DNA from: an uncultured Collinsella sp.
GTDB lineage: Bacteria; Actinomycetota; Coriobacteriia; Coriobacteriales; Coriobacteriaceae
Direction of reading: 5' to 3'
NCBI GenBank assembly: GCA_902465015.1
Contig: CABQLK010000036.1
Location: 1 to 20,368 of the forward strand
DNA length: 20,368 nucleotides
Part shown: positions 14,412 to 20,368 of the stretch, piece by piece
Layout of the letters: each line of letters begins with the position of its first letter
Numbering within the stretch: the stretch's first letter is position 1
The notes under the pieces: model-generated
The model's database searches: none
What the model was told of the DNA's origin: nothing
What the model saw: the letters and a program-made list of their open reading frames with translations, nothing else
Program-made: the position numbers and the translations under genes

Positions 14412-15188
14412 TTGACGCAGCAATTTACGCTTTTCCTACCCCAACCGGATGGGACTCCCATCCCCGTCGTCGTTACCAAAAAGCGCGTCAAAAACTTCAA
14501 CCTGCGCGTCACATCGAGCGGTGAGGTCCACGCCAGCGCACCGCTCGGCGCCAGCCGCGAGCGTATCGAAGCGTTTGTGAAGCGCAACAGCGCCTGGATT
14601 ATCAGACGACTTGCCCAGCGCGAGCAACGTCAGGCGACGGCGCGAGAGCCGCTCAGCCCCTCGTCCATCATTGCACTTTGGGGCAAGCCCATCACGGTAC
14701 AAGATGCGCTCGATCGCAACTTTGCATCACCCGCACCGCGGCCCAAGCAGGCCACCTTCGCAAGTTTTATGGGTGCCGACAAATCGAACGAACGCCCACA
14801 GGCCAAGCGGCGCGCAACCCTCGACGGCCTGACGTCCGATGAGCTCCAGACCCGCATCGACCAGCTCTATGCATCCGAGGTCACCACGGCGCTGCGCGAT
14901 ATGGTGCGCGCGTACGAAATCGCAATGGGTGTCGCCGTTTCCCGCGTTTCCGTACGTAGCATGAAAACGCGTTGGGGCTCATGCACGCCCAAATCCGGTG
15001 CCGTTCGCATCGCACGCGAACTTGCCGCCTATCCCATCGAGTGTCTCGGCATGGTTGTCGCCCACGAGCTCGTCCACCTGCTCGAGCCAAGCCACAATCA
15101 GCGGTTTCACGCCCTGCTCGACACGTACTGTCCCAACAATAGAGCTCTATCGCAGCGGCTCAAGCAGCCGCCCATAGAGACGTATTAG
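14412..15188 (+). CDS. YgjP-like metal-dependent hydrolase (DUF45)
   Basis: A 258-residue predicted zinc protease of the YgjP/DUF45 group. The signature is RWGSC followed by VVAHELVHLLEPSHNQRF: His218 and His222 are in the HExxH motif, Glu219 is catalytic, and His228 is the third ligand. The N-terminal 120 residues are less conserved and include a basic linker (NERPQAKRRATLDG). The likely start is the TTG at 14412, with GAAGGA six bases upstream; no ATG in this frame has such a site. Substrates of this family are unknown. The gene ends six bases before the convergent folB stop, with no terminator between them. Confidence 0.85.
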   Translation: MTQQFTLFLPQPDGTPIPVVVTKKRVKNFNLRVTSSGEVHASAPLGASRERIEAFVKRNSAWIIRRLAQREQRQATAREPLSPSSIIALWGKPITVQDALDRNFASPAPRPKQATFASFMGADKSNERPQAKRRATLDGLTSDELQTRIDQLYASEVTTALRDMVRAYEIAMGVAVSRVSVRSMKTRWGSCTPKSGAVRIARELAAYPIECLGMVVAHELVHLLEPSHNQRFHALLDTYCPNNRALSQRLKQPPIETY

Positions 15189-15194
15189 AACCGG

Positions 15195-15680
15195 TTAGCG
15201 CACGCGCTCGATCTCGACGCCGCAGCTTGCCAGGGGAAGACCGACGGGAGCCCAAGGCTTATCGAGCTTAACACGCACGCCAAGCAGCAAGGGGTAACGA
15301 CGCAGCAGCATCTGGGCCACACCCTCGGCTGCCGCCTCGATGAGTTTAAACGTATGCTCGCGCAGATAGCCATCGACATCGTGGCACACCGAGCCGTAGT
15401 CAATCGAAGCGTCCAGGTTATCGTGCTCCCCCGCTGCACGCAGGTCGGCATAGAGCACCAAGGACACGATGAACTTCTGGCCCAGCGCATTCTCTTCGGG
15501 ATACACGCCGTGGTTGGCAAAGACCTCGAGACCGTCGATAGTAATGCGGTCAGCATGGCGCAGATCGTCATAACTCACGTGGGGCACCGCCGTTGCGGTG
15601 GATATTTCGCCCCTTCCACGGCGGGCGAGCTCGGCGCCTTCAGTCTTGGTTGCATTCTCGGGCAGTTTCTTGTTGCTCAT
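15195..15680 (-). CDS. folB: Dihydroneopterin aldolase
   Basis: FolB splits 7,8-dihydroneopterin into 6-hydroxymethyl-dihydropterin and glycolaldehyde in folate synthesis. The core, residues 44-161, shows DRITIDGLEVFANHGVYPEEN with the conserved acidic pair at 62-63, FIVSLVLYADL, YGSVCHDV and the catalytic Lys141 in KLDKP. The first 43 residues are a polar extension not usual in FolB (normal length about 120). The ATG at 15680 nevertheless has GAAGGAGA upstream, so the extension is probably translated. It follows the HD gene by 43 bases in the folE-HD-folB run. Confidence 0.92.
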   Translation of the reverse strand: MSNKKLPENATKTEGAELARRGRGEISTATAVPHVSYDDLRHADRITIDGLEVFANHGVYPEENALGQKFIVSLVLYADLRAAGEHDNLDASIDYGSVCHDVDGYLREHTFKLIEAAAEGVAQMLLRRYPLLLGVRVKLDKPWAPVGLPLASCGVEIERVR

Positions 15681-15723
15681 CGCGATCGTCTCCTTCGTTT
15701 AGAACCCCGACCGCGCAAACTAA

Positions 15724-16305
15724 CTACACGCGAATCGACAGGTTCTTTTTATCATCGCTCCAATTGCAAGCATTGCGCGCGGGGCATGCAAAGCAGGCGC
15801 GCGACGCTTTGTCGGCTGCATAGAGCAGACGCTCAAGCGGTTGGCTGTTCACACGCAGCTTTCGATGGCCCAGAATGGCCGTCTTAATGGCTGCGGCATC
15901 GGCCGGCTCAAACGCCACATCATCGGGCATGCCGCCGAGCATCGCATCAGCGACGCGTTCGCTTGCAACATCATGGGATATACCCGATTCATACTGTTCA
16001 TCTTTGCCGATATCGTGAAGAAGTGCCGTGGCGTAGATGACCTCACGGTCAAATTCGAGCTGTTCCTCGAGATTCTTGATCCACATAATGCGAGCGACAT
16101 CGAGAAGATGGTCAATACCGTGGCGGCAGAAGATGCGCCCCGATTCCAACTGTGCAATGTTACCCAGGTGCCGCCGGAACAGCCCGTTGGCGCAAATGTA
16201 ATCAATGCGAGGCATGGCACCAAAGGGAGCCAAGCCCGAAGCCATAAAGCCGCGACGCGACGTCCCCTCATCGGTCTTCGATGTAAAGTCGTTGACGACC
16301 CTCAT
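15724..16305 (-). CDS. HD-domain hydrolase in the folate cluster
   Basis: A 193-residue metal-dependent phosphohydrolase. The HD signature is complete: His66 (GIDHLLDV), His97-Asp98 (LLHDIGKD) and Asp165 (YAADK). The C-terminus has a Cys motif, C171-x2-C174-x5-C180 (CFACPARNAC), which could hold a metal. The folE stop codon TAG is one base before this ATG (TAGCATG), so translation is coupled; the gene lacks its own ribosome-binding site. Residues 1-30 are poorly conserved-looking, and Met31 is another possible start. Similar HD proteins, with the same Cys motif, occur beside folE in clostridia as I recall. Removing phosphate from the FolE product is a reasonable guess; nothing shows it directly. 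Confidence 0.82.
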   Translation of the reverse strand: MRVVNDFTSKTDEGTSRRGFMASGLAPFGAMPRIDYICANGLFRRHLGNIAQLESGRIFCRHGIDHLLDVARIMWIKNLEEQLEFDREVIYATALLHDIGKDEQYESGISHDVASERVADAMLGGMPDDVAFEPADAAAIKTAILGHRKLRVNSQPLERLLYAADKASRACFACPARNACNWSDDKKNLSIRV

Positions 16306-16306
16306 G

Positions 16307-16864
16307 CTAACGGCCCAGCATCCTAAAGAACCGCTCCTCGAGCGCGGGATCAGTCTCAAAGACGCCGCGGCGAGCGAGCGTCACGGTCTTGGTGCCGGGC
16401 TTTTGCACGCCGCGCATCGTCATGCACATGTGCTCGGCTTCCATCAGCACAATCGCCCCTTGGGGAGCAAGATATTCCATGAGGGCATCGGCAACCTGTG
16501 CACACAACTGCTCCTGCAGCTGCAGACGACGGGCGTAGACCTCAACCGTGCGGGCGAGCTTGGAAAGCCCGGCCACCCGACCGTTAGGGATATAACCAAT
16601 GGCGGCCTTGCCATAAAACGGCAGCAGATGGTGCTCGCACAGCGAGTAAAACGTAATGTCGCGCTCAATAACCAAGTCGTTCGAAGCGACGGCAAAGGTT
16701 TTGGACAGGTGCTCCTCGGCACTCTGATCCATACCGCCGGCGATCTCACCATACATACGGGCAACGCGCGCCGGGGTCTCCAGCAGGCCCTCACGAGTTG
16801 GGTCCTCGCCTATGCCCTCAAGCAACAGCTTAATGGCGGCCTCGACTTTTTCCTGATCGACCAT
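16307..16864 (-). CDS. folE: GTP cyclohydrolase I
   Basis: A 185-residue enzyme that converts GTP to 7,8-dihydroneopterin triphosphate, the first step of folate (pterin) synthesis. The zinc ligands are Cys76 and His79 (SLCEHHLLPF) and Cys147 (EHMCMTMRG); His78 is the catalytic neighbour. GVQKPGTKT marks the substrate site. The start is the ATG at 16864 with GTGAGG five bases upstream; the GTG at 16927 has no ribosome-binding site and would add 21 unusual residues. It lies 66 bases after nrdG and overlaps functionally with the HD gene, whose start is one base after the stop codon. Confidence 0.95.
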   Translation of the reverse strand: MVDQEKVEAAIKLLLEGIGEDPTREGLLETPARVARMYGEIAGGMDQSAEEHLSKTFAVASNDLVIERDITFYSLCEHHLLPFYGKAAIGYIPNGRVAGLSKLARTVEVYARRLQLQEQLCAQVADALMEYLAPQGAIVLMEAEHMCMTMRGVQKPGTKTVTLARRGVFETDPALEERFFRMLGR

Positions 16865-16930
16865 CTGGGCCTCACTTTTCCGATTTTGCGTTCGCGCTAT
16901 GGTACCACGCCCTTTGGCATCGGCCACAAG

Positions 16931-17512
16931 CTACATAGTATGGGTCGAATAGACCGGATCGTCCCGCCAAAGCTCCACAGCGTCGCAAAGCGCAACGCCC
17001 TCGCGCACAGCACGGGCGCGCGTGGCGCTCATATCAATCACGCGCTGATTGCTCGAGCCCCTAAAGCGCAATGAGATATCGTACAGATCCTGAACAAACG
17101 GGCCGTCCACCAACATGTCGAGGCAGGCCAGGATACGGTCCGTCACCTCGGTATGATGACGGCCACCCGGCATAAGCTCCTCGAGCACGTCGCCGGTAAA
17201 GCACCAAATGGTCTTGCCCGACCCCTCGGGATAGACCGCACGCACGCGTTCGATAAAGTCAACAAGTCCCGCCTGATTCTCGGGCTCCATAGGCTCGCCG
17301 CCCAGAATCGTCAGGCCATCGATAAAGGGATGGTCGAGGCTCTCGATAATCTTGTCCTCGACGGCACGATCGAACGGCTCGCCCGCAGCAAAGTCCCACG
17401 CGACAGAGTTAAAGCAGTTCTTGCACCCACGACGGCACCCACTCACAAACAGAGAAGTACGAACGCCTTCCCCATCAGCAATGTCGAAATACTTAATGTT
17501 CGCGTAATTCAT
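16931..17512 (-). CDS. nrdG: Anaerobic ribonucleotide reductase activating protein
   Basis: A 193-residue radical-SAM enzyme that installs the glycyl radical on NrdD. The iron-sulfur motif is Cys26-x3-Cys30-x2-Cys33 (SGCRRGCKNCFN), which is the activase form, and ILGGEPM is the SAM-binding GGE motif. The frame is open upstream to 17668, but the family starts at MNYANIKYFD; the ATG at 17512 has GGGAG about eight bases upstream. That site straddles the end of a palindromic element (17528-17611), an unusual situation. nrdD lies 427 bases upstream on the same strand, which is a wide gap for this pair. Confidence 0.93.
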   Translation of the reverse strand: MNYANIKYFDIADGEGVRTSLFVSGCRRGCKNCFNSVAWDFAAGEPFDRAVEDKIIESLDHPFIDGLTILGGEPMEPENQAGLVDFIERVRAVYPEGSGKTIWCFTGDVLEELMPGGRHHTEVTDRILACLDMLVDGPFVQDLYDISLRFRGSSNQRVIDMSATRARAVREGVALCDAVELWRDDPVYSTHTM

Positions 17513-17527
17513 AGGTAACTCTCCCGG

Positions 17528-17611
17528 GAGGCCGGGACATATCATCCCGTCCTCAAACATTCTCGGCCTTCGGCCTGCGAAACTGCGGGCGGGACGATAT
17601 GTCCCGGCCTC
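17528..17611. repeat. Large palindrome flanked by an 8-base direct repeat
   Basis: Arms of 25 bases (17528-17552 with 17587-17611) match at 23 positions and enclose a 34-base loop with a small GGCC-TTC-GGCC hairpin. GGTAACTC occurs at 17514-17521 and again at 17620-17627, so the 98 bases between look like a miniature insertion with a target duplication. The inner edge lies just before the nrdG ribosome-binding site. The arms are not placed symmetrically inside the direct repeats, which weakens the insertion reading. Confidence 0.65.
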
Positions 17612-17674
17612 ATGCAAAGGGTAACTCAATGAACGAAGCGAACATCGAGTATAGGGTTCGAGGTCCAATAAAAA

Positions 17675-17724
17675 CTTTGTTGCAGCTCAACCGCCATCGC
17701 AAGCAAAGCGTTGTTGCAAGTCAA
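17675..17724. repeat. Pair of direct 16-base repeats upstream of nrdG
   Basis: On the minus strand TTGACTTGCAACAACG (17724-17709) and TTGAGCTGCAACAAAG (17690-17675) match at 13 of 16 positions and lie 34 bases apart, about three helical turns. A TATACT box lies downstream, near 17655, and could be the nrdG -10. They may be binding sites of a regulator; they do not resemble the NrdR box. Confidence 0.4.
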
Positions 17725-17789
17725 CTCATTTCCGCTAAGAACTTCGAGGAGTGAGCAGGCCGCATGCTACATCTCAACTACGTCAACTT

Positions 17790-17928
17790 GGCTGAACCGA
17801 GAGGGCCGCTTGGGCTTTTGCTCGATATGAGTTCCGCACGCAAAGAAGGCCACTTAATGTGGCCTTCGTCTTGCGCAGGACTGTCCGAAATAGCGAGCAA
17901 ATGCCCAAGCGGCCCTCCCGGCTCAGCC
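17790..17928. repeat. Nested palindrome downstream of nrdD
   Basis: Outer arms of 39 bases (17790-17828 with 17890-17928) match at 35 positions. Some mismatches are G-T pairs when read as minus-strand RNA, so the structure is better conserved as nrdD-sense RNA. Inside is a perfect 9-bp hairpin (see 17845-17867), extended by CGCAA/TTGCG. The whole 139-base structure occupies the nrdD 3' region and overlaps a short plus-strand frame, which I reject. Confidence 0.8.
17839..17875 (-). terminator. Inner hairpin, likely nrdD terminator
   Basis: GAAGGCCAC (17845-17853) pairs with GTGGCCTTC (17859-17867) around five bases, and on the minus strand TTTGCG follows. It is the only terminator-like structure after the nrdD stop codon (17940) and lies inside the larger palindrome. 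The T-tract is short. Confidence 0.5.
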
Positions 17929-17939
17929 CCGGAGCGGTA

Positions 17940-20162
17940 TTAGAGATGCAGCACGCGGTCGCGGATCTCCTCGGTTCGACCCTGGTTCCAGAACTGGGTA
18001 CCGATGTAGCCGCACGTACGACGGGCGACGTTCATCTTCTCCTGATCGCGGTTGCCGCAATTGGGGCACTCCCACACCAGCTTGCCGTCATCCTCGACAA
18101 TCTTGATCTCACCGTCGTAGCCGCACACCTGGCAGTAGTCGCTCTTGGTGTTGAGCTCGGCGTACATGATGTTGTCGTAGATGTACTGCATCACGCGAAT
18201 GACAGCCTTGAGGTTGTCCTGCATGTTGGGAACCTCGACGTAGGAGATGGCACCGCCCGGCGAAAGCTGCTGGAACATACCCTCGAACTTAAGCTTGTCG
18301 AATGCGTCGATCTCCTCGGACACGTGGACGTGGTAGCTGTTGGTGATGTAGCCCTTGTCCGTCACGCCCGGGATGATGCCAAAACGACGCTGCAGGCACT
18401 TGGCGAACTTGTAGGTCGTCGACTCAAGCGGGGTACCGTACAGCGAGAAGTCAATATCGCTTTCGGCCTTCCACTCGGCGCACTTGTCGTTCATGCGCTG
18501 CATGACGGCCATGGCAAAGGGCGTGCCCTCCTTCTCGGTGTGGCTGTGGCCCGTCATGTACTTAACGCACTCATACAGGCCGGCATAACCCAGACTAATG
18601 GTGGAGTAACCGCCCACGAGCAGCTTGTCGATCGTCTCGCCCTTCTTCAGACGGGCGAGAGCACCGTACTGCCAAAGAATCGGTGCGGCGTCAGAAAGCG
18701 TGCCCATCAGACGCTCATGGCGGCACAGCAGGGCGCGGTGGCACAGCTCAAGGCGCTCGTCGAAGATCTTCCAGAACTTGTCCATGTCCTGATGCGAGCT
18801 CAGGGCGACATCGGGCAGGTTGATGGTCACAACGCCCTGGTTAAAGCGACCGTAGTACTTGGGCTTGTTTGGGTCATAGTTCAGCGCGTTGGCCACGTTG
18901 TTAAATCCGTTACCGGAGCGGTCGGGCGTCAGGAAGCTGCGACAACCCATGCAGGTATAGCAGTCGCCGTTGCCCGCGGTCTCGCCCTTCGACAGCTTGA
19001 GCTCGCGCATCTTCTTCTCGGAGATGTAGTCGGGAACCATGCGCTTGGCGGTGCACTTGGCAGCCAGCTGGGTCAGGTAGAAGTACGGGGAATCCTCGTG
19101 AACGTTATCGTCCTCGAGTACATAGATAAGCTTGGGGAATGCCGGGGTAATCCAAACGCCGGCCTCGTTCTTAACGCCCTCGTAGCGCTGGCGAAGCGTC
19201 TCCTCCACGATCATGGCAAGGTCGTGCTTCTCCTGAGGCGTACGGGCCTCGTTAAGATACATAAAGACCGTCACGAACGGCGCCTGGCCGTTGGTGGTCA
19301 TAAGGGTCACGACCTGATACTGAATCGTCTGAACGCCGCGACGGATCTCGTCACGCAGGCGGTCCTCAACAACCTCGCGGACCTTTTCGGGAGATGCGGA
19401 AACGCCGAGCTCCTCGAGCTCGCGGGCGACCTCGCCGCGAATCTTTTGACGGCTCACCTCGACGAACGGGGCAAGATGGGTCAGCGAAATCGACTGGCCA
19501 CCGTACTGGGAGGAAGCAACCTGGGCGATGATCTGCGTCGCGATGTTGCAGGCGGTCGAGAAGCTGTGCGGCTTCTCAATCAGCGTACCCGAGATAACAG
19601 TACCGTTCTGGAGCATATCCTCCAGGTTCACCAGGTCGCAGTTATGCATGTGCTGGGCAAAGTAGTCCGAATCATGGAAGTGAATCAGACCCTCATTGTG
19701 GGCATCCACAATCTCCTGGGGCAGCAACACACGCTGAGTCAGGTCCTTGGAGATCTCGCCGGCCATGTAGTCACGCTGAACGGAATTGACGGTCGGGTTC
19801 TTATTGGAGTTCTCCTGCTTGACCTCTTCGTTGTTGCACTCAATCAGCGACAGAATCTTGTCGTCGGTCGTGTTCTTCTGGCGCTTCAGGCTCTGAACAT
19901 AGCGATAGATGATGTAATGGCGAGCGACCTCGTAGCAGTCGAGACGCATAATCTCGTCCTCGACCAGATCCTGAATCTCCTCGACCGACACGGTGTGGCC
20001 CGCGTTCTCGCATGCCTCGGCGACGTTTTGTGCCGCGTAAACCACCTGGCGGTCGGTAAGACGAGAGCTCTCCTCGACCTCCAAGTTTGCGGCGCGGATG
20101 GCATTGACGATCTTATCGATGTCAAAGACAACCTCGGTGCCGCTGCGCTTGATGATCTTCAT
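17940..20162 (-). CDS. nrdD: Anaerobic (class III) ribonucleoside-triphosphate reductase
   Basis: A 740-residue oxygen-sensitive enzyme that reduces ribonucleoside triphosphates to deoxyribonucleotides, using a glycyl radical. Residues 1 to about 95 form the ATP-cone allosteric domain (MKIIKRSGTEVVFDIDKI). A zinc ribbon near the C-terminus has Cys677, Cys680, Cys699 and Cys702 (CQVCG and CPNCG). The radical site is Gly718 in RRTCGYIGT, and CYTCMGCRS carries active-site cysteines. The start is the ATG at 20162, with AGAGG seven bases upstream; an earlier in-frame ATG at 20192 lacks family support. The activase nrdG follows after 427 bases. This gene alone shows an anaerobic or facultative lifestyle. 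Confidence 0.96.
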   Translation of the reverse strand: MKIIKRSGTEVVFDIDKIVNAIRAANLEVEESSRLTDRQVVYAAQNVAEACENAGHTVSVEEIQDLVEDEIMRLDCYEVARHYIIYRYVQSLKRQKNTTDDKILSLIECNNEEVKQENSNKNPTVNSVQRDYMAGEISKDLTQRVLLPQEIVDAHNEGLIHFHDSDYFAQHMHNCDLVNLEDMLQNGTVISGTLIEKPHSFSTACNIATQIIAQVASSQYGGQSISLTHLAPFVEVSRQKIRGEVARELEELGVSASPEKVREVVEDRLRDEIRRGVQTIQYQVVTLMTTNGQAPFVTVFMYLNEARTPQEKHDLAMIVEETLRQRYEGVKNEAGVWITPAFPKLIYVLEDDNVHEDSPYFYLTQLAAKCTAKRMVPDYISEKKMRELKLSKGETAGNGDCYTCMGCRSFLTPDRSGNGFNNVANALNYDPNKPKYYGRFNQGVVTINLPDVALSSHQDMDKFWKIFDERLELCHRALLCRHERLMGTLSDAAPILWQYGALARLKKGETIDKLLVGGYSTISLGYAGLYECVKYMTGHSHTEKEGTPFAMAVMQRMNDKCAEWKAESDIDFSLYGTPLESTTYKFAKCLQRRFGIIPGVTDKGYITNSYHVHVSEEIDAFDKLKFEGMFQQLSPGGAISYVEVPNMQDNLKAVIRVMQYIYDNIMYAELNTKSDYCQVCGYDGEIKIVEDDGKLVWECPNCGNRDQEKMNVARRTCGYIGTQFWNQGRTEEIRDRVLHL

Positions 20163-20286
20163 CCTCTTGCCTCTTTCGCATCGTAGCCTCATCGCGCTTC
20201 AGAGCCAAACGATACCCGGCAGGGCTTGCCCCTGTCTTGCGGCGCCGTCGCGCAATCTGTGTTCTCGATAAACCATAAGCCTCCAT
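20122..20286 (-). CDS. Possible short upstream ORF overlapping the nrdD start
   Basis: A 54-codon frame with ATG at 20286 and AGGGA about eight bases upstream; it ends inside nrdD in another frame. The product is very basic (QIARRRRKTGASPAGYR in the middle). I recognise no family, and such frames arise by chance in GC-rich DNA. If translated, it could couple to nrdD. A GAGCCG/CGGCTC hairpin (20301-20318) lies just upstream. Confidence 0.15.
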   Translation of the reverse strand: MEAYGLSRTQIARRRRKTGASPAGYRLALKRDEATMRKRQEDEDHQAQRHRGCL

Positions 20287-20368
20287 GCGGACATTCCCTG
20301 GAGCCGATCAAGCGGCTCAAGGACACGTTCAAAAGAGGCAGTTAAGGTCTTCGTTCTCTGTCCGCCAT

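Noticed and set aside
15593..15610. A third near-match to the palindrome end (TTGCGGTGGATATT)
   Set aside because: It is inside folB coding sequence and lacks the matching second arm.
17764..17943. A 59-codon plus-strand frame through the nested palindrome
   Set aside because: It reads straight through both arms of the inverted repeat, and its ribosome-binding site is about 12 bases from the start codon. It is explained by the repeat.
17859..20186. A 775-codon plus-strand open frame opposite nrdD
   Set aside because: It is the mirror of nrdD on GC-rich DNA with biased codons; the product matches no known family, and nrdD is unmistakable.
1..20368. CRISPR arrays, tRNA or rRNA genes, phage or insertion-sequence genes
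   Set aside because: I looked for regular short repeats, cloverleaf ends and transposase or integrase motifs and found none.

Overview
The window reads as chromosomal DNA of a high-GC anaerobic actinobacterium. The protein set (class III anaerobic ribonucleotide reductase, an aldo-keto reductase fused to ferredoxin clusters, GC-biased codons, Lys/Arg-poor Ala-rich secreted protein) looks most like Coriobacteriia, probably Collinsella. That placement is recognition from memory, not a search. I see no tRNA, rRNA, CRISPR, phage or transposase gene. Almost everything is housekeeping or metabolic; the unusual material lies in the intergenic regions.

Layout. 1-3301 (minus strand): aldo-keto reductase/ferredoxin fusion, a Gfo/Idh/MocA oxidoreductase, then endonuclease IV (nfo, 3' end cut by the window). 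Each gap between these genes holds a copy of the same palindromic element. 3302-3625: promoter and leader-like structures. 3626-4540 (+): ketopantoate-reductase-family protein. 4649-5818 (-): a small two-helix membrane protein and a secreted protein with a 3D/double-psi-barrel-like C-terminus. 6131-7441 (-): metY, preceded by a short Cys/Met-containing leader peptide, divergent from a LysR regulator (7714-8616, +). 8716-11236 (+): rnhA, a second Gfo/Idh/MocA protein tightly coupled to an acylphosphatase, and a Fur/PerR-family regulator. 11314-13203 (-): a HAD phosphatase, then an FKBP (SlyD-like) gene tightly coupled to an orphan UreE-like gene. 13324-15188 (+): an M19 dipeptidase and a YgjP-type metallopeptidase. 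15195-20162 (-): nrdD, nrdG, folE, an HD-domain hydrolase and folB.

How the genes work together. nrdD/nrdG make deoxynucleotides without oxygen; folE-HD-folB form an early folate (pterin) branch in which the HD protein may do the dephosphorylation step between FolE and FolB. metY and its neighbours serve sulfur amino-acid synthesis. The UreE-like/FKBP pair suggests metal (nickel) handling, although no urease or hydrogenase gene is in the window. nfo and rnhA are unlinked nucleic-acid maintenance genes.

The signals most worth following are: (1) two copies of one hairpin element whose stems differ in sequence but keep pairing, and whose outer arms can cover the ribosome-binding site of the next gene; (2) the metY leader peptide with its overlapping hairpin; (3) two large palindromes between nrdD and nrdG, one flanked by an 8-base direct repeat; (4) a promoter-terminator unit upstream of the aldo-keto reductase; (5) the orphan UreE-like/SlyD-like pair; and (6) the HD protein with a Cys motif inside the folate cluster.
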